Of a stretch of 15,844 bases of DNA, positions 7,424-14,355 are shown one piece after another. Position 1 is the stretch's first letter. Every line of letters begins with the position of its first letter. Origin of the DNA: Clostridia bacterium (lineage in GTDB: Bacteria; Bacillota_E; SLMV01; PUMD01); assembly GCA_003563755.1 (NCBI GenBank), contig PWUB01000036.1, positions 1-15,844 on the forward strand. The letters run 5' to 3'. The notes beneath the pieces were generated by a model. That model was not told the DNA's origin. It made no database searches and saw nothing but the letters and a program-made list of their open reading frames with translations. The translations under genes and the position numbers were made by a program.

Positions 7424-7765
7424 CAGATGAACCTCCCCGTGGGATCAATCGCAGGCGAGGCGGGCTGCAAATGCAGTGCCGCACCCCTCTACCCGCTCCG
7501 TGTTGCCCGGGTGGCCGGCGCAGCATGGATCAACGGGCAGCCCGGACCGAACCGGCGGTAAGTCCCTGGGTTCTCCTCTCAACGGATCAGGCTTCTTCAG
7601 CATCGCCCAGCCATCCTCAACATGTCAACCCGCCGACTGGCCCCGCTGCAGGAGCTGTGCTCGTTCTGGCGAAGGATGCTTCAGGGCATTCACCCGCCGC
7701 TGTAGGGTGCTGCCCGCTTTATGCTCACTCACTTACCAACACCCGGTCTGAGGGAGGCTGATGGG
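7424..7765. other. Divergent intergenic region, no gene seen
   Basis: These 342 bases separate the CPBP gene (minus) from the M28 gene (plus). Open frames here lack ribosome sites and resemble no protein. A weak -10-like TTTATGCT near 7717-7724 has no matching -35. CCGGG/CCCGG and CTGCA/TGCAG repeats are short. I checked for T-box and cobalamin riboswitch signatures on both strands and found none convincing. Promoters for both genes presumably lie here. Confidence 0.4.
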
Positions 7766-9136
7766 ATGTTCAATGAAAGCCAGCTGCGCGACATCGACCG
7801 CGACCTTCTCGCCGAGGGCCTGCTCTCCGATGAACCCTACGCCATGGTGCGAGACCTGGCAGGGATGGGCTCGCGCTTCGGCGGCACCGAGAGCGAGCGC
7901 AGGGCCGTGCAGCACCTGGTGGACAAGATGCAGGAGTACGGTCTTGAGGATGTGCATGCCGAGGAGTTCACTTACACGGGATGGCGACGGGGCACGGCCT
8001 CTCTGACGGCCCTCGAGCCTGTCCGGCAGGGATTTAACGTCATAGCCCTTCCCCATGTCGGCACGTTCTGCGTCGAGGGGGACCTGCACTACGTCGGCCT
8101 GGGAACTCCGGCAGAGTGGGAGTCGCAGAGGAATGATCTCGAAGGCAAGATAGTGATCGTGGATGCCAAGTCTCCCCACTGGATACGGCGGGGCATTCAC
8201 CGGTTGGAGAAATACGGACGCGCCGTTGACGCCGGTGCAGCGGGGTTCATCTGGATGAGGGACCAGGGTGGCTTCCTGGTGGAAACGGGCGGACTGTGGC
8301 CGGGCGCCGAGATTCCTGCCGTCGCTATCTCCCGCGAGGAGGGGATGGAGCTCATACGGATGGCGAGATCGTCCCCCGACGGGGAGGTGCGGGTGTGTAT
8401 AAACACCTACAACACCGTGAAAGAGATGACCTCGTTCAACGTGGTCGGAGACATCAAGGGCGAGGGGATGGATGACCGGGTGGCGGTGATCGGCGCTCAC
8501 TTCGACGGACACGATATCGCCCCCGGGGCCATGGACGACGCCTCCGGTGCGGCGGTCACCGTGGAGGCTGGACGTCTGCTGGCCCGGCACAGGGGCAAGC
8601 TCGCCCGCACGGTGAGAGTGATATGCTTCGGCGTCGAAGAAATCGGTCTGTTCGGCAGCCGCAGCTACGTCGAGGCCCACCGAGATGAGCTCGACAACTT
8701 CGACTTCATGCTCAACCTGGACGGGGCAGGCCGGGGAGGAGTCAAGGGGATCATGCTGCAGGCGTGGCCGGAGTTGCTGCCCGTATTCGCTGATATTTCC
8801 CGGGACATGAGTTGGCCCTTCGTCACTGACACCGTCTTCGCCATGAGCTCCGACATGTACCCGTTTTCGTACCTGGGAGTGCCGAGCGGTACGCTGCGCA
8901 GCGTGGAGGGTGTCAGCACCGGGCGCAACTGGGGTCACACCATAGCGGACACCCTGGATAAGGTCTCGTCCCTGGACCTCAGGACCGACAGTACCTTCGT
9001 GGCCCGCGTGATGGCCAGGGTGGCCAACTGCAGCGACTGGCCGGCAGAGAGAAAGACCACCGAGGAGATCATGGAAGTAATCGCAGAGGCCGGCCTCAAG
9101 GAAGTGCTGGAATACTCGCGCAAACGGATCTTCTGA
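7766..9136 (+). CDS. M28 family zinc aminopeptidase with PA domain
   Basis: A 456-residue product. Residues ~100-215 are a protease-associated (PA) insert (LEGKIVIVDA, AGAAGFIWM, EIPAVAISREEG). The M28 catalytic domain follows with all five expected metal ligands: H245 (GAHFDGHD), D257 (GAMDDASG), E292 next to catalytic E291 (GVEEIGLFGS), D319 (LNLDGAG) and H391 (WGHTIADTLDKV). This fits a co-catalytic di-zinc aminopeptidase. No signal peptide is visible, so cytosolic action is likely, unlike many secreted M28 enzymes. The ATG at 7766 follows GGGAGG with 8-base spacing; the in-frame ATG at 7721 lacks a ribosome site. With the S9 enzyme it points to peptide breakdown. Confidence 0.93.
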   Translation: MFNESQLRDIDRDLLAEGLLSDEPYAMVRDLAGMGSRFGGTESERRAVQHLVDKMQEYGLEDVHAEEFTYTGWRRGTASLTALEPVRQGFNVIALPHVGTFCVEGDLHYVGLGTPAEWESQRNDLEGKIVIVDAKSPHWIRRGIHRLEKYGRAVDAGAAGFIWMRDQGGFLVETGGLWPGAEIPAVAISREEGMELIRMARSSPDGEVRVCINTYNTVKEMTSFNVVGDIKGEGMDDRVAVIGAHFDGHDIAPGAMDDASGAAVTVEAGRLLARHRGKLARTVRVICFGVEEIGLFGSRSYVEAHRDELDNFDFMLNLDGAGRGGVKGIMLQAWPELLPVFADISRDMSWPFVTDTVFAMSSDMYPFSYLGVPSGTLRSVEGVSTGRNWGHTIADTLDKVSSLDLRTDSTFVARVMARVANCSDWPAERKTTEEIMEVIAEAGLKEVLEYSRKRIF

Positions 9137-9152
9137 CATTGCCCATCGAGGT

Positions 9153-9175
9153 CCGGGGTCCGAGACTGCCCCCGG
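9153..9175. terminator. Weak hairpin between convergent M28 and dehalogenase-like genes
   Basis: CCGGGG (9153-9158) pairs with CCCCGG (9170-9175) around an 11-base loop, in the 63-base gap between two convergent genes. No T-run, so only a tentative bidirectional terminator. Confidence 0.3.
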
Positions 9176-9199
9176 CCCCATCCCCGTCTCGCTTCGCGG

Positions 9200-10162
9200 C
9201 TACCGGTGTCGTCTCAGGGCGTCGGGTGCATCAACTCCCCTCAGACGGGCACCGGGAGCCCTGCCGTGTATGAAGTCGTAGATTCCAAGGGCGCCGCGGG
9301 CCACCAGGGGCCGCCGCCGCACGAGCCGCCTTAATGCCCGGTAGGGCCCGGCGTCGGGCCTCGTGTAGGGGCAGGTCTTGAGACAGAGGCCGCAGTCCGT
9401 GCCGATTCGCCGCCAGTAGCGGTAGCACCGCTCACCGTCGACGGTCCACTTGCGGACCCCACGGTTGATTCCGGGTCGTGCTCCTGTCGCGATGGCCCGC
9501 GCGGGACACCCGTGCGCACAGCGTCCGCAGATACGGCAGAACTCTTTGAGGCCAAAGGAGATGGGTTCACCGATGGGTAGAGGCATATCCGTCGTCACCA
9601 CCGCCAGCCTGACCCTGGGTCCCCATTTCTCCGTCACCAGGAGTCCGCTCCGGCCGATCTCCCCCAGGCCCGCTCGGGCCGCTATGGGCGGAACCACCAC
9701 CAGGTAGTTCGCATCGATGTGAGCCCGTGCCGACCAGCCCAGGCGGTGAATGACCCGGACGAGCCCCAGGGCAATGACTGCTACCTCCAGGTAGGCTCTC
9801 GCCGACTCCGCGGTGCTTGCGAGAGACGGTGCGGTGGCGACCGCCGAATACCGCATCGTCACCCCGCACACCACCGCCGACGTGTGATCCAGGGATATTC
9901 TCCGACCGTATTCTCCGGACCGTCGGCCGACGTGAGTGTAGATGTCCCCCTCCTCGAGCCCGGCGAAGCCCACGGTACACGCCCCCCAGTGCAGGGCGGC
10001 GGTCCTGACCAGTTCCGCCCCGCCGGCGCCAGACATCGACTCGCCTCCAGTCCCGACCTCAGTCACGGCCTGCATCTGTCGGGTGAGCTCGAAGGACGAA
10101 TGCATGAGGGCGGCGGCGGTCGGATCGTAGCCCAGGGCACCCGGATCCGCCAGGGGGGGCAT
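9200..10162 (-). CDS. Reductive-dehalogenase-like catalytic segment (cobalamin + two 4Fe-4S)
   Basis: The 320-residue segment carries AGLGEIGRSGLLVTEKWGP (164-182) and VRLAVVTTDMPL (184-195), typical of the corrinoid-binding fold shared by RdhA and QueG. Next come CRICGRCAHGCP (C209, C212, C215, C219) and CYRYW...DCGLCLKTCP (C246, C257, C260, C264), ligands for two [4Fe-4S] clusters. The second motif with its spaced first Cys and the TTDMPLP text fit RdhA-like proteins better than epoxyqueuosine reductase. MRYSAVATAPS (103-113) may hold the catalytic Tyr. There is no Tat signal; membrane attachment would come from the upstream helices if read through. The ATG at 10162 has no Shine-Dalgarno, so separate translation would be weak. 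The predicted reaction is reductive removal of halogen, or another cobalamin-dependent reduction; substrate unknown. Confidence 0.8.
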   Translation of the reverse strand: MPPLADPGALGYDPTAAALMHSSFELTRQMQAVTEVGTGGESMSGAGGAELVRTAALHWGACTVGFAGLEEGDIYTHVGRRSGEYGRRISLDHTSAVVCGVTMRYSAVATAPSLASTAESARAYLEVAVIALGLVRVIHRLGWSARAHIDANYLVVVPPIAARAGLGEIGRSGLLVTEKWGPRVRLAVVTTDMPLPIGEPISFGLKEFCRICGRCAHGCPARAIATGARPGINRGVRKWTVDGERCYRYWRRIGTDCGLCLKTCPYTRPDAGPYRALRRLVRRRPLVARGALGIYDFIHGRAPGARLRGVDAPDALRRHR

Positions 10163-10171
10163 TTCGCGCAG

Positions 10172-10552
10172 CTAGTCATCGGCGCGCTGACGCTCCGGAT
10201 GGCGCTGGTAGTAATCACGGTAGGCGTCGGTACCCGGTAGGTAGGCACTGCGGGAAAACAAGCAGTCGCGCTCATCGTAGGGCTCGGCTGAGGGAAGGGG
10301 GCTCTCGACGGTCCTGGCCCTCGGAAACAGGACTCCCAGGGCCAGGAGGACGGCGACACTGATCACACCCGCCCCGGCAGCCGGCACCAGCACTCCGATG
10401 CCCGAGACCCCGGCCCAGAAAACGGCCACGACCCCCAGCCGCCGGGCAGCACGCCGCTCTCCGGCTGCGCGACCAGCGAGGGCTCCCCATATCAGCGCAG
10501 CGGTTCCAACGGCTCCGCCGAGTCCGACCAGCCACACCAGTACTGCCTGCAT
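10172..10552 (-). CDS. Three-helix membrane anchor segment of the dehalogenase-like protein
   Basis: A 126-residue frame with helices at about 3-25, 38-57 and 59-77 and a positive loop (GERRAARR) after helix 1, then a soluble tail ending PYDERDCLFSRS...YYQRHPERQRADD before TAG. The ATG at 10552 has GGGAGGAG 8 bases upstream. Classical RdhB anchors are separate ~90-residue proteins; here the anchor lies upstream of, and in frame with, the catalytic part, as in predicted reductive dehalogenases with N-terminal transmembrane helices. If translation stops at the TAG, the product is an anchor without a catalytic domain. Confidence 0.65.
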   Translation of the reverse strand: MQAVLVWLVGLGGAVGTAALIWGALAGRAAGERRAARRLGVVAVFWAGVSGIGVLVPAAGAGVISVAVLLALGVLFPRARTVESPLPSAEPYDERDCLFSRSAYLPGTDAYRDYYQRHPERQRADD

Positions 10553-10628
10553 ACTCCGATCTCCTCCCTGCCGCCGTTACCTTCCCTTTCGTGGCATGCG
10601 CGATCATGCGCCGGCCATCAGCCTCTGA

Positions 10629-12524
10629 CTATCCGAGTCCAGCGATACGTCCCTCCCGGGCGAGGTCCAGCTCCGAGAGCCTCTGCCGCGTGGGATGTCC
10701 GGTCCTTTCGTCCCACCCCCGGGCGCCGTAGTATTCGGCGAGCATTTCATCCAGCTCGACGAGGCTTCCCGCGGACGGACCCGAATCCCCGGGTAGGGGT
10801 TCCTCGGTGAAGCGGCGGGGAAGGCGGTCGTCCGTCGCGTCCAGGCCGGCGCGAACGAGATACAGGCGCTCGAGATTCACCACTCGCTCACAGATCGTGC
10901 GCACGCCCTCACCGTCGGTGGGTATCCCGGTGAGAGCCTCCAGTATCCTCGCACTCCGGTCGTAGTCCACGGCATCCATGTTGACCACCGTGTTCTTGCA
11001 CATGGTCAGAGAATCCGCAAGGGCCGCCATCTCCTCCGCTTCCTTGACCACCAGTCCCTTGCCCCCGGGCAGCAGTCTGTCCGCGGCGTCCGCCGTTTTG
11101 TAGCGGCGTACGGCCTCCTCACTGCTAGCAGTGAACTCGAAGGATGGTTCGGAGCGGCAGTGGTCGCCTCCGCGGCTCGCCACGGCTATGCCCAGGGCGT
11201 ATGCCTTGATTCCGCGGGGGTCTGCCTGGAATATCTCCAGGTCCTTCACGCACATGGCCAGGTCCTCGCTGCCCCTGCCTATCTGCTTTGCCGAAGCAGC
11301 GACGCCGTCAGCGAGGAGGTCTCCGATTCCCTCCCGCCGCGATATCTTCCTCAACAGCTCGCGCACCGCCCGGTGGTTGCCCCAGGACAGGTCCAGTCCG
11401 TCGCATTCACCGCGCGAGACGATCCCCTCCTCGTACAGCTCCATCATGAAGGAGATCACCTCCGACGCGCTGATGACATCCATACCCGACTGGTTGCAGA
11501 ACTCTGCGGCTTCCAGGGCCGCCCTGAGACTCGACACTCCCACCCGGGAGGAGAAGCCTGCCAGGCCCTCGAACTCCGGACCCTCCATTTCGAAACCATC
11601 CGGGCCGGGCACGACCACGTGCCTGCTGCAGGGTATGTTGCAGGCGTAGCACGCCTTGCCCTTCTTCCTGTAGGTGTCGGCCAGCCTCTCGCCGCTCACC
11701 CTGTCTGCGTGTTCGAACCGCCCGGTCTGAAAGTGCCGGGTGGCCAGGCATCCGAAGGTGTTGAGAGCCCGTACGAGCTTCGTAGTACCCATCTTCACCC
11801 GGGCCGGGTAATCGGGATGAGCCGTCAGCTCCTCGTCGAGAGTGCGTGCCTCGTGCAGGAAGGCCTCCGGCCGCGCCGGTACGACCCCACCGGTACCGCG
11901 GACGGCGATGGCCTTGACACCTTTCGCCGCCATGACGGTTCCCATACCGGTGCGGCCGGCGGCCCGGGCCACGTTGCAGAATATGCCGGCGAACTTCACT
12001 CCCGCCTCGGCGGCCGGGCCCACGGCTGCCACCTGGACACGGGGGTCTCTCAGCTCGCGCCGCAGGGCCGCCTGGGTATCGGCCACGTCGAGACCCCACA
12101 GGTGGCCGGCATCGATGATGGCGACCTCCGAATCCCGTATGACGACGCATACCGGGCTTTTTGCCTTACCCTCAAGGATGACCTGGTCGTAGCCGGCGAA
12201 CTTGATCTCGGGTCCGAAAAAGCCCCCGGCATTGGCATCGCCCAGGATTCCAGTCTGCGGCGAAAGCGCCGTGAAGGTCACCCTCGCCGCCCCGGATATG
12301 CCGGCCCCGGTCAAAGGCCCCACCCCGATGATGAGCTTGTTGCCTGCCCCGAGGGGATCAATGTCGAGTGCAACCTCCTCGAAGAGTCGGTGGCTGTTCA
12401 GGCCCCGTCCCCCCAGGAACCTACGGACGGCGGTGCGGGGAGTCTCCTCGACCTCGTGGTGCCCCTCGGAGAGGTCCACCCGCAGGGTGCGTCCCGTGTA
12501 GCCGTGACGCAGGGGTTCAGCCAT
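10629..12524 (-). CDS. AOR-family aldehyde:ferredoxin oxidoreductase (tungstopterin enzyme)
   Basis: A 631-residue protein of normal AOR length. AOR enzymes interconvert aldehydes and carboxylic acids with ferredoxin, using a bis-tungstopterin and one [4Fe-4S] cluster. Visible are the N-terminal beta domain (GYTGRTLRVDLSEG, FLGGRGLNSHRLF), IIGVGPLTG, FFGPEIKFAGYDQVILEG (102-119), AGRTGMGTVMAAKGVKAIAVRG (189-210), cluster ligands C292, C295, C299 (CYACNIPC) and C509 (ADSLTMC), EMEGPEFEGLAGF and SRGGDHCRS. The real start is ATG 12524, preceded by GGTGGGAG; it overlaps the ferredoxin stop by 8 bases (ATGGCTGA), implying translational coupling. A longer frame to 12695 is only overlap text. Stop codon is TAG. 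Substrate class cannot be read from sequence; T-box context hints at an indole/tryptophan-related acid or aldehyde. Confidence 0.93.
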   Translation of the reverse strand: MAEPLRHGYTGRTLRVDLSEGHHEVEETPRTAVRRFLGGRGLNSHRLFEEVALDIDPLGAGNKLIIGVGPLTGAGISGAARVTFTALSPQTGILGDANAGGFFGPEIKFAGYDQVILEGKAKSPVCVVIRDSEVAIIDAGHLWGLDVADTQAALRRELRDPRVQVAAVGPAAEAGVKFAGIFCNVARAAGRTGMGTVMAAKGVKAIAVRGTGGVVPARPEAFLHEARTLDEELTAHPDYPARVKMGTTKLVRALNTFGCLATRHFQTGRFEHADRVSGERLADTYRKKGKACYACNIPCSRHVVVPGPDGFEMEGPEFEGLAGFSSRVGVSSLRAALEAAEFCNQSGMDVISASEVISFMMELYEEGIVSRGECDGLDLSWGNHRAVRELLRKISRREGIGDLLADGVAASAKQIGRGSEDLAMCVKDLEIFQADPRGIKAYALGIAVASRGGDHCRSEPSFEFTASSEEAVRRYKTADAADRLLPGGKGLVVKEAEEMAALADSLTMCKNTVVNMDAVDYDRSARILEALTGIPTDGEGVRTICERVVNLERLYLVRAGLDATDDRLPRRFTEEPLPGDSGPSAGSLVELDEMLAEYYGARGWDERTGHPTRQRLSELDLAREGRIAGLG

Positions 12525-13320
12525 CGCAGCTCCCACCGCCTTCATCATCCGCCAGCCTGTCGCGGACCCTCTGCCAGGAGTCACCCGTACCGTAGTGTAT
12601 GGCCCCGGTGGGGCAGGCACCGACGCACTCAGGCTCACCGCCGCAGAGGTCACAGAACAGGGGAACACCGTCCTCGGGATCCATGCGCACCGCATCGAAG
12701 GGACACCCCTTCACGCATACACCGCACCCCGTGCAGGCACCGCTGTCCCACAGGACGGCGGCAGTCTCGGGGTCTCTATGCAGGGCACCTGCCTCGCACG
12801 CAGCCACGCAGGGGGCATTGCCACACTGGCGGCAGACCCGTGGAACGTCCTCTCCCGGTTCCGCCTTGTGTACGTAGATGCGGCTCTTGGCCGGCGCGAA
12901 AGCCCCGGTGTGAAAGAAGCTGCAGGCAGCCTCACACCTGAGGCATCCGGAGCAGAGGTCGGAATCCACGAGCATTCGCCTGGGTGGAGTGCGCCTGTCA
13001 TCGGAGGCCCCGGCTGCCTGCAGGTCCTCACCATCGGTGGGAACACAACCGGCGGGCAGCACCTCGATGCGGTAAATCACCCGGCCGTTGGGATCAGGGC
13101 AGGTCATACGGTCGGTGTGGGGTATCCAGTCGTTCTCCTCGGCGATCTTCCGCTGCTTGACAGGCAGCATGGGCATCAGGCTCTGCAGGGCCCAGAGGCA
13201 TATGTACTTGCCGGGGGGGATGTGAATCCGCCCCCCGGAGATCTCGAAGTAGTCACCCACCTTCATGGGCAGGTCACAGAAACCCTCTATCTCCTCCACT
13301 ACCACTCTCAAATCGTGCAT
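12517..13320 (-). CDS. TIGR04076-like domain fused to 16-Cys ferredoxin, AOR partner subunit
   Basis: A 267-residue protein with two parts. Residues 1-90 (VVVEEIEGFCD, KVGDYFEISGG, YICLWALQSLMPMLP, MTCPDPNGRVIYRIEV) match my memory of the TIGR04076 family, a small domain often seen near redox genes. After a polar linker, residues 117-240 form a four-cluster ferredoxin: C123/126/129/133, C163/166/171/175, C196/199/202/206 and C223/226/232/236, in the HycB/CooF/DMSO-reductase-B style. It is likely the electron-transfer subunit for the AOR encoded immediately downstream. ATG at 13320 follows GGAGGGGAG, just after the T-box terminator. No signal peptide or membrane segment, so cytosolic. Confidence 0.92.
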   Translation of the reverse strand: MHDLRVVVEEIEGFCDLPMKVGDYFEISGGRIHIPPGKYICLWALQSLMPMLPVKQRKIAEENDWIPHTDRMTCPDPNGRVIYRIEVLPAGCVPTDGEDLQAAGASDDRRTPPRRMLVDSDLCSGCLRCEAACSFFHTGAFAPAKSRIYVHKAEPGEDVPRVCRQCGNAPCVAACEAGALHRDPETAAVLWDSGACTGCGVCVKGCPFDAVRMDPEDGVPLFCDLCGGEPECVGACPTGAIHYGTGDSWQRVRDRLADDEGGGSCDG

Positions 13321-13339
13321 GTTCTCCCCTCCAAATCAG

Positions 13340-13362
13340 AAAACGACCCGCCGCAAGGGACG
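13340..13362 (-). terminator. T-box intrinsic terminator
   Basis: On the minus strand CGTCCC (13357-13362) pairs with GGGTCG (13344-13349), with one T-T mismatch and a 7-base loop, followed by TTTT (13340-13343). It shares CCCTT with the antiterminator, so the two folds exclude each other. It ends 20 bases before the ferredoxin start codon. Confidence 0.75.
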
Positions 13363-13608
13363 AGCCGTTCACCCGCGATGCCACCCTTCTTCGCCCGAAG
13401 GCACACCTCACACCGGCAGACGCGCTGCTGCCGGGTCGCCGTGCTATCGGTCGGCATCCGCCCTCCTACTGGTCTTTCGGAGCGGTGCTCGGAGGTCCAT
13501 TCGCCGGGGCCGACAGGCGGGGTCTCACCGGTCCCCGCTCTCTGCTTCTGCCCCGTCCCGGTTACTACTCCTCGTCATCGCTGTCACAGCTTGCTGGCAC
13601 GAAAGCCT
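13340..13608 (-). promoter_or_regulatory. T-box riboswitch, tryptophan specifier (UGG)
   Basis: All main T-box parts are present on the minus strand. Stem I runs 13582-13481: AGCG/CGCT base; ATGAC opposite CGAG, resembling the usual kink-turn; GAGG (13570-13573) paired with CCTC (13492-13495); AGTA (13566-13569) opposite GAA-TGG-A, with TGG (13497-13499) in the specifier position; and apical AGAGAG (13538-13543) with GGTGAGA (13523-13529). The T-box AAGGGTGGCATCGCGGG lies at 13388-13372. In the antiterminator AAGGG pairs with CCCTT (13355-13359), leaving a bulge beginning UGGC (13383-13380), which pairs with a GCCA tRNA end; G73 is the usual tRNA-Trp discriminator base. Uncharged tRNA-Trp should therefore allow transcription of the ferredoxin-AOR-dehalogenase operon. 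Start is estimated from the promoter. Confidence 0.92.
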
Positions 13609-13614
13609 TGCTTT

Positions 13615-13643
13615 TTTGTATCATGAAAGCGTTCGAGCGTCAA
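13615..13643 (-). promoter_or_regulatory. Promoter of the T-box operon
   Basis: Minus strand TTGACG (13638-13643), 17-base spacer, TACAAA (13615-13620), with a TGn extension before the -10. Matches to consensus are 5/6 and 4/6. It places the transcript start near 13608, about 26 bases before Stem I. Its -35 box lies only 32 bases from the start codon of the divergent MBL gene. Confidence 0.65.
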
Positions 13644-13675
13644 TCTTGGAGCGCCCTTGGAAGGGATGGTTATGG

Positions 13676-14320
13676 ATGACTTCTGCTCACCAGCTGCAGG
13701 TGCAGACCATGGTCGTGGGTCATATGGGTACGAACTGTTACCTGGTCTGCGACACCGAATCCTCGGAGGCAGTGGTCGTGGACCCGGGGGCCCCCTCACA
13801 GGCACTCCAGCGGGAGTGCGGTGAATGGACCGTCCGGCACATCGTGCTCACCCACGCCCATGCTGATCACATGGGCGGCCTGGGAGCGATCGCGGAGCTG
13901 ACGGGCGCCGGCGTCCTGCTGCATACCGACGACGTACCTTATTATGAGGACCCAGCCCGCAACCTGACCCAGTTCATCGGCACCCAGATCCACCTTCCCG
14001 ACGTGAAGCGCATACTGGAGGACGGCGACGAGATCTGCATCGGACAGCACGCCCTGACCGTGCGTCACACGCCGGGACATACTCCCGGCAGCATCATCCT
14101 GGTGGCACCCGGTGTGGCCTTCACCGGAGACACGGTCTTCGCCGGATCCGTGGGGCGGACAGACTTTCCGGGTGGATCCCATGCCAGCCTGATGAAGAGC
14201 CTGGGAGAATCCATCGCCACCCTGCCGCAGGATACCATCCTGTATCCAGGTCACGGCCCAAAAACCACGGTAAAGAGGGAACTGGCGGTCAATCCATATC
14301 TCAAGGCCGCCGGCACATAA
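13676..14320 (+). CDS. MBL-fold metallo-hydrolase, glyoxalase II-like
   Basis: A 214-residue single-domain metallo-beta-lactamase-fold hydrolase, the length of short YcbL-type glyoxalase-II relatives. Metal ligands are complete: THAHADHMGG (H60, H62, D64, H65), HTPGHTPGS (H135), FTGDTVF (D152) and YPGHGP (H193). MGTNCYLVCD near the N-terminus is typical. The likely role is hydrolysis of a thioester or related bond in the cytosol; exact substrate unknown. The start is ATG 13676 with GAAGGGA 9-10 bases upstream; the same frame is open further upstream to 13265, but that part runs antisense to the T-box and is not protein-like. It is divergent from the T-box operon and convergent with the Na/Pi transporter gene. 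Confidence 0.92.
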   Translation: MTSAHQLQVQTMVVGHMGTNCYLVCDTESSEAVVVDPGAPSQALQRECGEWTVRHIVLTHAHADHMGGLGAIAELTGAGVLLHTDDVPYYEDPARNLTQFIGTQIHLPDVKRILEDGDEICIGQHALTVRHTPGHTPGSIILVAPGVAFTGDTVFAGSVGRTDFPGGSHASLMKSLGESIATLPQDTILYPGHGPKTTVKRELAVNPYLKAAGT

Positions 14321-14355
14321 TCCGGACTGTTGGTGATCGCACGTATGGTGAATGG

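Larger units (their letters stand above)
9200..10552 (-). pseudogene. Membrane-anchored reductive-dehalogenase-like gene interrupted by an in-frame TAG
   Basis: The reading frames 10552-10172 and 10162-9200 are in the same frame, separated by one TAG (10172-10174) and three sense codons (Leu-Arg-Glu). Read through, they encode about 450 residues, the usual size of a reductive dehalogenase catalytic subunit: three N-terminal membrane helices, a tail with DERDCLFSRSAYLPGTDAY and YYQRHPE, then a cobalamin-type domain and two 4Fe-4S cluster motifs. As I recall the family, the PGT..Y..YY.RHPE segment directly precedes the catalytic domain in one protein, so the stop looks like an interruption of one gene. 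The ATG at 10162 has no ribosome site, whereas that at 10552 has a strong one. Options are nonsense mutation, sequence error, stop read-through, or a genuine split. It is the third gene of the T-box operon, 76 bases after the AOR stop. Confidence 0.7.

Noticed and set aside
7471..7761. Small plus-strand ORFs of 91 and 96 residues upstream of the M28 gene
   Set aside because: No ribosome sites and low-complexity translations; treated as intergenic.
7733..9181. 482-residue minus-strand open frame antisense to the M28 peptidase
   Set aside because: Antisense shadow of a gene with all five zinc ligands; the translation shows no family motifs.
9200..10631. General reassignment of TAG as a sense codon
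   Set aside because: TAG ends the AOR gene where read-through would enter frames overlapping the next gene, so TAG seems to act as a normal stop here.
12525..12695. N-terminal extension of the AOR frame to 12695
   Set aside because: It overlaps the ferredoxin Cys region in another frame; AOR homology starts at the ATG at 12524 with a ribosome site.
11160..12941. 593-residue plus-strand open frame antisense to the AOR and ferredoxin genes
   Set aside because: A high-GC shadow frame with no ribosome site and no protein-like motifs; the opposite strand carries clear AOR and ferredoxin signatures.
13265..13675. Upstream extension of the MBL hydrolase reading frame
   Set aside because: The added residues are Arg/Ser/Pro-rich shadow text antisense to the T-box; the conserved MBL protein begins just after ATG 13676, which has a ribosome site.
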